NCBI GenBank assembly: GCA_910575405.1
Contig: CAJTER010000030.1
Location: 1-59,422 of the forward strand
Direction: 5' to 3'
Length of the DNA stretch: 59,422 nucleotides
Source: Clostridia bacterium
Lineage (GTDB): Bacteria; Bacillota; Clostridia; Peptostreptococcales; Anaerovoracaceae
The notes below the pieces were generated by a model. It saw nothing but the letters and a program-made list of their open reading frames with translations. It had not been told where the DNA came from and searched no databases. Position numbers and translations under genes: made by a program. Shown in pieces: positions 15,981-22,864 of the stretch; within the stretch, counting starts at the first letter, position 1, and each line of letters starts with the position of its first letter.

Positions 15981-16011
15981 AGGCTGTCCGAGCAAGAGTT
16001 TCGGGCAGCCT
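15981..16011 (-). promoter_or_regulatory. Hairpin after the RiPP precursor gene (leaky terminator or processing site)
   Basis: AGGCTGTCCGA (15981-15991) pairs with TCGGGCAGCCT (16001-16011) across a nine-base loop, 50 bases past the precursor stop. No T tract follows in the direction of transcription. Such hairpins commonly separate a highly made precursor from its downstream transporter genes, by protecting the 3' end of the upstream mRNA or by partial termination. Confidence 0.6.
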
Positions 16012-16061
16012 ACCAAGAGGAAGAATATCGCTATGTCTCCTCTCCTACCTTTGTGCAATCT

Positions 16062-16271
16062 TTAATATCTTCTTTTATCTCTTGCAATTGCTCCATTGGC
16101 ATGACCATTAGCATCACCTACACATGAGGCTAAACAACTCGAGCAACTGCCAGCAGTTTTCCTGACACTTGTCATATTGTTAAGCTGGCTGTTGCAAGTG
16201 CAACCCATAGGTTCTACGGTACCGCCTCCTACTTGCTGTGCACTTCTTCCAATAGGATTTACTACTTTCAT
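16062..16271 (-). CDS. Cys-rich RiPP precursor peptide
   Basis: A 69-residue peptide. The N-terminal MKVVNPIGRSAQQVGGG looks like the conserved leader seen in clostridial Cys-rich putative bacteriocin precursors (CLI_3235/CA_C0660-like families, from memory). The rest carries all five cysteines in two clusters, C24-T-C26 and C43-S-S-C46-x3-C50, followed by a Gly/Asn/Ala-rich tail and a basic end (ARDKRRY). It lies directly after a SPASM radical SAM gene, so thioether cross-links from Cys to a carbon atom (sactipeptide or ranthipeptide type) are the likely modification. The start follows GGGAGGGAAAACC. The Gly-Gly-Gly at 15-17 could be a leader cleavage point, but no peptidase is in the cluster. 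Confidence 0.75.
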   Translation of the reverse strand: MKVVNPIGRSAQQVGGGTVEPMGCTCNSQLNNMTSVRKTAGSCSSCLASCVGDANGHANGAIARDKRRY

Positions 16272-16323
16272 GGTTTTCCCTCCCTTCGTTCTTAATATTT
16301 TAAACATCTGAATCAATCGTTTA

Positions 16324-17865
16324 TTATACAATAAAGATGTCATTCAAATGGTTAAGACTCTCTGGATCGTCTTCCAAAACTTGGTGATATCTAATTAATT
16401 GCATTTCCTGTGCTGCTCGCTCATTCTCGCAATTGGCTTTTTTTAGCCGTGAATCATATTCTTTCTCTTTATTAAAACAGTCAACAAAACAAATCCTGCA
16501 TAATCGTGCTGCCCAACATTTACTACAGTTTTCCAAACTGTCCAGCATATAGTCCTTTAGATAACGCTCTTTCACCAAATTAATATCGACTCCTGCCTGC
16601 ACATTTCCTAATATTGGTGCATTATCTACTCTCTCACATACGGTGTAATCCCCATCAACAGATATATGGAGTCTACGTGCTCCAGGGACACAGCATCCTT
16701 GTAAGGGATATCCATCTACCGGCTCATCGTATATTGCTCTTTTATGTATAAAGAGATATGTGTCATCATCGAATTTACTACAAAACATCCCACCTTCTTC
16801 TTGTCTATGCTCATCAATCCAATCGTGTAAAGGAGTAAATGGTTTTTGTGATGAATTATTGCCATGAGCTTCGTTAAAAACATGTGATAACTCACTTCCC
16901 TCAAACATTGAAACATATGTTGTTTCGACAGAAAGATCTTTGGGTAGCCATGGCAGACTATGATAAAATTCCTGCATTTTATCAAATTTCTCCATGGTGT
17001 ATGGAGGTGTTAATACACTATTAATGGAAATATATGTACCTGCTTTTTCCCCATACGCCTCCACTAGCAACTTTAAACCTGCAAGAGCTCGTTTAAAACT
17101 TCCATTTCCGTCACGCATAACTCGGTGTTCATCGTGGATTTGCTCTGGCCCGTCAAGGCTGCAAAGAATGCCAAAACCTCCAACAGATGCAAAATACTGT
17201 GCAATTTCCTTTGTCATTAATACCAGATTTGTTGTCATAGAAAATGTCAATGTTTTTCCTGCATCCTCATTTTTTCTTTTGCTATATTCAACCAGCTCTT
17301 TTAGTAAATCAAATTTCAATAAAGGCTCCCCTCCATAGAAAGTTACTGCAATACTATCATCAGCGTGTAAAAAGAGATAATCAATTGCTGCTTTTGCTGT
17401 CTCAATAGGCATATCTTTTGCTGTACCATTTTCATTTGCTCGATGAAAGGATTCACCGTTTATGCAGTAATTACACTTCAGATTGCACTTTTGTGTCAGA
17501 TCTAATGTTATCTGCTGCACCTTATTACCTATTGCAAATTCCACATCATTATAAGGGCCTATAAATCCTTTTAGCTTAGGTGCCATAAGCAAATTTTCTG
17601 TATTGATACTATTCTCTAGTCCAACTAAAGCCTCTTCTAAACGCCCCTCTTCTAATAAGATATCCTCGTAATGTTTCAATCCATTATTGGCAAAAATATT
17701 TTCTAATATTAGGAACTCTTCTTCTGTACATTGCACGACTTTTCCTGTCCCCAGATCGTACATATATTGCTGCTTCTCTGTTCTAAACAATTTACCCAAC
17801 CGACTAAAATCACCATTTTTCTTTTTTTCATTAAAAAAAGCTATATGCTTATTCATATCTTTCAT
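16324..17865 (-). CDS. Radical SAM/SPASM peptide maturase
   Basis: A 513-residue enzyme. Residues 1-~100 form an N-terminal region likely to hold the precursor-binding RRE-type domain. The radical SAM cluster motif CNLKCNYC gives Cys127, 131 and 134, and GGEPLL follows in FYGGEPLLKFDLL. A SPASM domain near the C-terminus (GCCVPGARRLHISVDGDYTV, CERVDNAP, then CSKCWAARLCRICFVDC) binds two more iron-sulfur clusters. Such enzymes install thioether bonds in Cys-rich peptides; it resembles the CcpM type of Cys-rich peptide maturases. The start at 17865 (MKDMNK) follows GAGAGGG; a TTG at 17883 is less likely. It is the first gene after the conserved promoter. Confidence 0.9.
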   Translation of the reverse strand: MKDMNKHIAFFNEKKKNGDFSRLGKLFRTEKQQYMYDLGTGKVVQCTEEEFLILENIFANNGLKHYEDILLEEGRLEEALVGLENSINTENLLMAPKLKGFIGPYNDVEFAIGNKVQQITLDLTQKCNLKCNYCINGESFHRANENGTAKDMPIETAKAAIDYLFLHADDSIAVTFYGGEPLLKFDLLKELVEYSKRKNEDAGKTLTFSMTTNLVLMTKEIAQYFASVGGFGILCSLDGPEQIHDEHRVMRDGNGSFKRALAGLKLLVEAYGEKAGTYISINSVLTPPYTMEKFDKMQEFYHSLPWLPKDLSVETTYVSMFEGSELSHVFNEAHGNNSSQKPFTPLHDWIDEHRQEEGGMFCSKFDDDTYLFIHKRAIYDEPVDGYPLQGCCVPGARRLHISVDGDYTVCERVDNAPILGNVQAGVDINLVKERYLKDYMLDSLENCSKCWAARLCRICFVDCFNKEKEYDSRLKKANCENERAAQEMQLIRYHQVLEDDPESLNHLNDIFIV

Positions 17866-18046
17866 AACACTTGTCCCTCTCAATATAATTGAATTGTACG
17901 TTTTGCAATAAAATTTCCCAGCGTTGAACTTCCATCCTTTACTTCACTTTTTAGTATCTTTGTGCTGCTAAAGTGCAACGCTCTCATATACATCATGTGA
18001 ATATTCCTTACTTGCAGTTCCTTCTGCAATATTTTTTATTGGCCGC

Positions 18047-18117
18047 ATTGTATCATTTAGTTCAACTGTAAATAAAGAGATTTGTAATAATTTCCCCTTT
18101 CATTTGTCAAAAATACG
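18047..18117 (-). promoter_or_regulatory. Agr-responsive promoter of the radical SAM/RiPP operon
   Basis: The -10 TACAAT (18047-18052) is followed by GC. After a spacing of exactly 27 bases comes ATTATTACAAAT (18080-18091) and upstream CGTATTTTTGACAA (18104-18117). Both boxes, the -10 and the spacing between the proximal box and the -10 are the same as before agrD (10054-10124), while the intervening bases differ. This makes a shared activator very likely, presumably the LytTR regulator at 19487. The leader to the first codon is about 175 bases. Confidence 0.82.
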
Positions 18118-18136
18118 GTTTTTCCTACTTTTTATC

Positions 18137-18175
18137 ACAAAAAAACTTTGGACGTCCATTAGGATTTCCAAAGTT
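18137..18175 (-). terminator. Rho-independent terminator of the histidine kinase operon
   Basis: AACTTTGGA and TCCAAAGTT form a nine-base perfect stem followed on the minus strand by seven T residues. It lies 38 bases after the histidine kinase stop and separates the two-component operon from the RiPP operon promoter. Confidence 0.88.
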
Positions 18176-18213
18176 CCCTTTTCATTATGCAATCTCCACT
18201 TTTATTGAACATT

Positions 18214-19485
18214 CTAAAGAAACATTAAGATTTCTACAGAAAACCAAAATTTATTATAATCAATTGTCATTTCTCCATGATACTTTTCTGCAATCCGTTT
18301 TACATTCTTTAATCCCATACCATGATTTTTCCCCTCCGTTTTCGTTGTCAAAAAAATCCCATTTTTTTCTTGAATCTTTTCACGATGATTATTTTTAATT
18401 TGAACATATAGTAGTCCTCTCTTTTCTTCCATCCTAAAGCTCAATTTCCTCGGAGGCTCACATCGATTCAAAGCCTGAATAGCATTGTCCAATAGATTTC
18501 CTAATAGAATACTGATATCAAGCCGATCCATTGCTCCCGGACTTTGCAGTTGCACATCGCATTCGACTTCTGCCTGCAAGTCCGTTATGAGTTCATCTAA
18601 TTTCAAATTAAGCATTCCATCTATTAAAGTATCCCCTGTTGAAACAAAATGCTCTTTTGGCTGAATAAAATTTTTTATCTCACGTACATATTGTTTCAAC
18701 TCTTGATTTTCCTCTTGTCTTGCCAGATGCTGAATCATTGTAACATGGTTATTCATATCATGCCGAAAAGCAGAGATTTGTTCTTCAGTCTGTCTCAAAA
18801 CATCTAATTGTTTCTGATAAGCCTGATTTTGCGCATTCAAAGCCATTAACTGGGTTTGGTTTCGATATAGCTTTGCCAAGTGATCAAAAATATAAAACAC
18901 AAAAATGTTTAATAAAAGTAATCCTATCCCACCAACTGTAACTGCAGTTTCGTCTGCACATTTATCCAAAGTAGCAACCGATAAAATTATGCTGATAGTC
19001 GGTATAAATATGATACTCATCCACTCAAACCCTTTGATATCTTCCCCATGCCATAAATCTGAAAGTTTTTGAAGAATAAGTACGATCATCAATAGCAATA
19101 AATCTGAAGCAGCTATTACAATAGCTGCGATATGCATAATGTGGAATTGCAACATCAGTTTGTACACTAAATCTTCGCAAATGACATAAAGTGCTACAAT
19201 AATAAGTGTTGCACTAATCCTGTATTTCCAGCTGCCATTATAAGATAACGTTATAAGGAAAATTCCTATCAAATTTGAAGTCAATATGCCACTTGGACTG
19301 AAGTGAAAGTAAAGAAACCCCATGCTGTTACCTATAAAAAAGATAGCAAATAATGCATAACGCAAGGTAATCAGCCTTTTTTCACCATCTATAATAAAAA
19401 ATGCTTTCAAAAATTGGTAAATCAGATACATGCGAAACAAATTTCCAAATAGATAGAAAATATCTGATAATATAGATGTATTCAT
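18214..19485 (-). CDS. AgrC-like sensor histidine kinase
   Basis: A 423-residue membrane kinase of the HPK10 class. The N-terminal ~195 residues hold six membrane spans that should bind the cyclic autoinducer. The H-box is FRHDMNNHVTMIQHL, the N-box GNLLDNAIQALNRC and the G-box NHGMGLKNV, as in AgrC. It senses the peptide made by AgrB/AgrD and phosphorylates the partner regulator. The gene starts one base after the regulator stop, in the order regulator then kinase, and is terminated at 18175. It could instead sense the RiPP itself, but the agrBD pair in the same island makes the Agr ligand the simpler choice. Confidence 0.88.
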   Translation of the reverse strand: MNTSILSDIFYLFGNLFRMYLIYQFLKAFFIIDGEKRLITLRYALFAIFFIGNSMGFLYFHFSPSGILTSNLIGIFLITLSYNGSWKYRISATLIIVALYVICEDLVYKLMLQFHIMHIAAIVIAASDLLLLMIVLILQKLSDLWHGEDIKGFEWMSIIFIPTISIILSVATLDKCADETAVTVGGIGLLLLNIFVFYIFDHLAKLYRNQTQLMALNAQNQAYQKQLDVLRQTEEQISAFRHDMNNHVTMIQHLARQEENQELKQYVREIKNFIQPKEHFVSTGDTLIDGMLNLKLDELITDLQAEVECDVQLQSPGAMDRLDISILLGNLLDNAIQALNRCEPPRKLSFRMEEKRGLLYVQIKNNHREKIQEKNGIFLTTKTEGKNHGMGLKNVKRIAEKYHGEMTIDYNKFWFSVEILMFL

Positions 19486-19486
19486 C

Positions 19487-20194
19487 TCATACCTCCCTCC
19501 AATTTTTTATGAGCATAGCCTTAACTTTACTTCTGTACGACTCACTAATTGGGAAATCTTGATCATCGACAAGAGTAACCTGGCTTGGTTTATAATGCTT
19601 GATATATAATGGATTTACCAGATAAGATTGGTGGATCCGCAAGAAATGGTGGCAGGTATCTTCTTCAATATGATTTAATTTCCCATAGAATTCATATTCT
19701 CCCTGTTTTGTATGTAATACGATTTTCCTTGCTCTGCTTTCAAAATACAAAATCTTTCCATAATCAATTCTATGTATAGAGTGTTCAATTTGAAACTCAA
19801 AAAAGTCTTTATAGATTACAGTAAGCTCCATCGCCTTTTCCAGAACTTCCTTTACTTCCTTTTCATGAAAAGGTTTTGTCAAAAAATGGAGCGGACGGAT
19901 TGCAAATAGCTCCATTGCATAACCTGGCTTTCCAGAAATGAAAACGATATGAACCGTTTCATCACATAACTCCTCTCGAATTTTCTTCCCTACACCAATC
20001 CCATTAAGTAACTTTAACTCAATGTCCAGGAAAATTAAACTAAAATGATTGTCTGCTGCAATTGCCTCATATAATGCTTCCCCACTGAAAAAAGAGGTTA
20101 CAGATATCGCTCCTTTTTTTATATAAGGTTTTAAATAGATTTTAATTTCCTCGCATATTGCTTTTTCATCATCACAAATTGCTACACAAAACAC
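19487..20194 (-). CDS. AgrA-like LytTR response regulator
   Basis: A protein of about 235 residues. The receiver domain has the acidic pair ICDDE, the phospho-Asp in LIFLDIELKL and Lys in LTKPFH. The C-terminal LytTR DNA-binding domain (HRIDYGKILYFESRARKIVL, LRIHQSYLVNPLYIKHYKP) recognises direct repeats. It is the natural activator of the two matching promoters at 10054 and 18047. A GTG at 20194 with AAGGAG eight bases upstream is preferred; an ATG at 20212 (MEGVGG) is possible but lacks a ribosome binding site. Confidence 0.88.
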   Translation of the reverse strand: MFCVAICDDEKAICEEIKIYLKPYIKKGAISVTSFFSGEALYEAIAADNHFSLIFLDIELKLLNGIGVGKKIREELCDETVHIVFISGKPGYAMELFAIRPLHFLTKPFHEKEVKEVLEKAMELTVIYKDFFEFQIEHSIHRIDYGKILYFESRARKIVLHTKQGEYEFYGKLNHIEEDTCHHFLRIHQSYLVNPLYIKHYKPSQVTLVDDQDFPISESYRSKVKAMLIKNWREV

Positions 20195-20328
20195 ACCACC
20201 CACTCCTTCCATATTCCTTGATTATATCACACTACCACAAATTCTGTTCCTTCTCTTTGACCCTTTTTGAAGAATCTTGCCAAATTCAGCACAACAATAA
20301 ACTTTGCCAAGCTTCCCCCCACATTTCA

Positions 20329-20589
20329 TCATTCTGCCTTATCTGCCTCTTCTTCATCAATTTCCAGCAATTCTTCATAGGTGGCTTTGTAAATTTCCTT
20401 TAATCCGATCAAGATCCGAATCCGGATATGATGTCTTCCCATTTCCATCTGAGCATAAATTTCACGCGAAACAGAAAAGCCCATAACCTGTAAACGTGCG
20501 GCTACTTCTGCTTGCGTAAGATTTGCCCGTTTTCTCAGCTTCTTTAAATTCTTGCCGATATTATAGTCTTGTGTCAGGCACTGATCCAT
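20329..20589 (-). CDS. XRE-family helix-turn-helix protein
   Basis: An 86-residue regulator (MDQCLTQDYNIGKNLKKLRK then ANLTQAEVAARLQVMGFSVS and the recognition helix REIYAQMEMGRHH). The C-terminal segment (IRILIGLKEIYKATYEELLE) is the usual last helices of Cro/C1 domains, and an acidic tail follows. It lies upstream of the two-component genes on the same strand and is divergent from the recombinase at 20893. It could repress either. The ribosome binding site is weak (GGGTGG). Confidence 0.8.
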   Translation of the reverse strand: MDQCLTQDYNIGKNLKKLRKRANLTQAEVAARLQVMGFSVSREIYAQMEMGRHHIRIRILIGLKEIYKATYEELLEIDEEEADKAE

Positions 20590-20814
20590 GAAAACCACCC
20601 TGTGTAATAAATTCATAACTTTTTTAGATTTTAGCCCAGCTTTTGCAGATTTATGTTATGATTTCATTGCATGGATTTATTTTTCCATTTATCTTTTAAT
20701 GCCTGCTCTTTTTTATCAGGAAACCTTTTAAGATTGAGCCTTCTTTGCCACGTATGCTCAAAGGCTTTTTGAATTGAATCCCTAAAAATGGAAAATTATA
20801 TTTTGGAATCTTCA

Positions 20815-20842
20815 TTGATATCAGACAAATTCCTTTTTTATA
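20815..20842 (+). repeat. 28-base leader repeat upstream of the second recombinase
   Basis: TTGATATCAGACAAATTCCT followed by TTTTTATA matches 22737-22764 at 25 of 28 positions. Both copies read LISxxFLFY in one frame. At 22.7 kb the copy is joined directly to sequence matching the 3' end of the recombinase gene, so together the two loci mark the outer borders of the recombinase unit. Confidence 0.8.
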
Positions 20843-20892
20843 ATGGAACTAAAAAAACAGTGCAGCATTGTACTAAATTAAGGAGGAATTTC

Positions 20893-21816
20893 ATGCACGA
20901 TTTACAAACGATATTTCAGGATTATCTCAACTACTGCTCGCTGCAGAAAAAGCTCAGCAGCAAAACGCTCAAAGCCTATATCATTGATCTCAATCAATTT
21001 CTGGCATTCTCCTCTGAGACGCCCGATCCCTTTGAGCGCACCCATCTTACCATGTATATCCGCTCCCTGAATCAGCAGTACAAACCGAAAAGCGCCAAGC
21101 GTAAGGTCGCAGCGCTGAAAGCTTTCTGCAGTTATCTGGTCTATGAGGATATCCTGGAGCTGCATCCCTTTTCCAAAATCCGAACCAGCTTTCGTGAACC
21201 TGCCCTACTTCCCAAAACAATCCCGCTGGATACCATTCAAACTTTGCTAAAAACCACCTATAGACTAAAAGAGAATTCCCATCTGACGCCAAAACAGTAC
21301 CGCCACATTCTGCGGGATATTGCTGTGCTGGAACTTTTGTTTGCAACAGGTATTCGGGTATCCGAGCTATCCTTTCTGAAGCCGGAGGATATTAACTTTA
21401 CAGATAAAACCCTGAAAATCTACGGCAAAGGCGCACGGGAACGAATCCTCTATATTGAAAACCCTGATGTGATTGAGGCCCTCCAGGTTTACAAAAAAGC
21501 ATTTCGTTCTGAAATGAAATCCTGCGGCTTCTTTTTTATTAATAACTGGGGCACTCGCTATTCCGAGCAGTCCGTACGGAACATGATCCGAAAGTACACA
21601 GACCTGGCGGGCTGTTCCCTGCATATCACGCCTCATATGTTCCGCCATTCCTTTGCTACGCTCCTGTTGGAGGAAGATGTAGATATCCGTTATATCCAGA
21701 ATCTGCTGGGGCATAGCTCCGTGACTACGACACAGATTTATACACATATCTCCGCAAATAAGCAGCGGAAAATTCTCGCGGATAAGCATCCTCGGAATCG
21801 GATATTGAAAGAGTAA
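20893..21816 (+). CDS. XerC/D-like tyrosine recombinase
   Basis: A 307-residue tyrosine recombinase. The N-terminal SAM-like domain (residues ~1-95, LSSKTLKAYIIDLNQFLAFS) is followed by the catalytic domain with Arg in TGIRVSELS, HxxR in HMFRHSFATL, His in LLGHSSVTTT and the Tyr in TQIYTHIS. It is the size of XerC/XerD and has no arm-binding domain, so it differs from the ICE integrase at 5394. The start follows AGGAGGAATTTC. A long leader with a hairpin and a short peptide frame precedes it, and a conserved hairpin element overlaps its 3' end. It probably acts on local sites, for example by inversion or excision. Confidence 0.9.
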   Translation: MHDLQTIFQDYLNYCSLQKKLSSKTLKAYIIDLNQFLAFSSETPDPFERTHLTMYIRSLNQQYKPKSAKRKVAALKAFCSYLVYEDILELHPFSKIRTSFREPALLPKTIPLDTIQTLLKTTYRLKENSHLTPKQYRHILRDIAVLELLFATGIRVSELSFLKPEDINFTDKTLKIYGKGARERILYIENPDVIEALQVYKKAFRSEMKSCGFFFINNWGTRYSEQSVRNMIRKYTDLAGCSLHITPHMFRHSFATLLLEEDVDIRYIQNLLGHSSVTTTQIYTHISANKQRKILADKHPRNRILKE

Positions 21817-21874
21817 TGGAGTGAGCTGGGCGGCATTACTGGGAATGTCGCCCAGATTTGAAATGGGGGATCAT
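21801..21874 (+). repeat. Hairpin element, copy A, at the end of the recombinase gene
   Basis: A block of about 70 bases aligns without gaps to 22761-22834. It contains the last codons of the recombinase (ILKE-stop versus ILKK-stop in the other copy), then GTAATGGA. A stem follows, CTGGGCGGCAT (21826-21836) with ATGTCGCCCAG (21845-21855), then TTGAAATGGGGGAT. In the other copy two of the inner base pairs change on both sides (A-T to G-C and T-A to C-G), so the fold is kept while the sequence differs. That is strong evidence for a functional RNA or single-stranded DNA hairpin. Confidence 0.8.
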
Positions 21875-21989
21875 TCGATATTAGCTCAATTCTTTGATAG
21901 GAAAAAGAACATCTGCAAAACCTCCTGCGCACGAAGATTTTTCTTCTCCGCTATATTTCGAATTGCCCCTTTTAACTGTTCCGGCTTTT

Positions 21990-22583
21990 TCATAATACCT
22001 CCATATAGGTTCTGATTTTTTCTTCTATACCAAATTGTTTACTGTATTTTAAAAGTTTTCTTGGATTTGGATTTGTCCTGAAATAGTCTTTTATTACCTG
22101 CGAAAAAAGCTGCGCGTCCATCTTTTCTTTATCACGAACAATATCACAGATACATCGCTCCCGTTCATATAGTTTTATCAGACTCCCCTGCGGCGATCGT
22201 ATTTCTGTTATTCCAAGCTGATGGATTTCCCGACTGACATAATGAAATCGTACATTAGGATTATCTCTTTTTAATCTGCTGCAGTTTGTCCCTCGCGGCA
22301 ATGTAACATCCATATAATGAGGAACTCTGTCCGTAAGCTCCCACAGGTATAAAGCCGTCCCATAGGAAAAAATCGCATTACTTTTTTGAACTTGCAGCAG
22401 CATATATTCGTCTGGAAGCTCTCCCTCAAGCACATATAGCCCTTTTCGCACAGAATGCCGATATCCTTTATCCTTATTTTTTTACATAGGCCTGCTGATT
22501 CCCGCCGCTTCTATCTGGCTAGTCTTTACATAGCCATGGTTTTTTTCGGCAATTTGCTTTATGTTTTCCCACATAATATCCAT
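21990..22583 (-). pseudogene. AbiEi-like antitoxin/regulator, broken by an in-frame stop
   Basis: The full frame would begin at 22583 with MDIMWENIKQIAEKNHGYVK, a winged-helix start typical of AbiEi-type proteins. It runs to GISRPM, where a TAA stop interrupts it. The same frame resumes with SVRKGLYVLEGELPDEYMLL and continues for ~150 residues (FSYGTALYLWELTDRVPHYM, VTLPRGTNCSRLKR) to 21990. AbiEi regulators pair with AbiEii nucleotidyltransferase toxins, but no toxin gene follows. The stop sits in an A-rich run and probably arose by a small deletion. A truncated protein from an internal start is possible. Confidence 0.72.
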
Positions 22584-22598
22584 AACCGCACACCCTTT

Positions 22599-22649
22599 CA
22601 TTTACATTTATACTACATATTTTAATATATTGTAGTATGAATGTAAATG
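22599..22649. promoter_or_regulatory. 19-bp inverted repeat operator of the AbiEi-like gene
   Basis: CATTTACATTTATACTACA (22599-22617) and its complement at 22631-22649 match at 18 of 19 positions across a 13-base AT-rich spacer. It stands 16 bases before the ATG of the AbiEi-like gene. AbiEi proteins repress their own promoter by binding long inverted repeats, so this is probably the operator that outlived the gene. Confidence 0.72.
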
Positions 22650-22712
22650 CGCTTTCCAAAATCTTTCATTTACAGCTCCACTGTTTTTAGTTTTTATTTA
22701 TATTTTCATTCT

Positions 22713-22799
22713 ATGCGCTTTTTACCAGATGCATATTTGATATCGGAGGAATTCCTTTTTTATATTGAAGAAGTAATGGATTGGGATGGGCGGTGCTGA
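22713..22799 (+). CDS. Possible 28-residue leader peptide before the NTPase gene
   Basis: A short frame starts MRFLPDAYLISEEFLFYIEE and ends DWDGRC. Its middle, LISEEFLFY, matches LISDKFLFY in the leader of the recombinase at 20893. The stop falls inside the hairpin of repeat copy B, a position where translation could affect folding. No ribosome binding site of note precedes the ATG, so it may be only the trace of a former gene. Confidence 0.3.
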   Translation: MRFLPDAYLISEEFLFYIEEVMDWDGRC

Positions 22800-22834
22800 T
22801 GAGAGCGCCGCCTAGGGGTGAAATAGGGGATAAT
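22737..22834 (+). repeat. Hairpin element, copy B: recombinase locus without the recombinase
   Basis: The first part (22737-22764) matches the sequence upstream of the recombinase (20815-20842), and the second part (22761-22834) matches its 3' end and following hairpin (21801-21874). They share only the bases ATA at the joint. The stem is GGGCGGTGCT (22788-22797) with AGCGCCGCCT (22804-22813). This is what the recombinase locus would look like after losing, or before gaining, about 960 bases. Confidence 0.8.
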
Positions 22835-22847
22835 AAAAAGTTATTTA
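22829..22847 (+). promoter_or_regulatory. 19-base leader box before the NTPase gene
   Basis: GATAATAAAAAGTTATTTA occurs here, 17 bases before the NTPase start. An identical copy lies on the minus strand at 26424-26442, 29 bases before the ATP-grasp gene. In both places it follows a GC-rich or perfect hairpin. An identical 19-mer before two convergent genes argues for common control or a common origin of the leaders. Confidence 0.7.
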
Positions 22848-22864
22848 TAAATTTAGGTGTTTTT

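Noticed and set aside
16062-16271. SCIFF-type ranthipeptide precursor
   Set aside because: SCIFF peptides have six Cys within about 45 residues in a conserved pattern; here there are five Cys in two clusters and a different leader.
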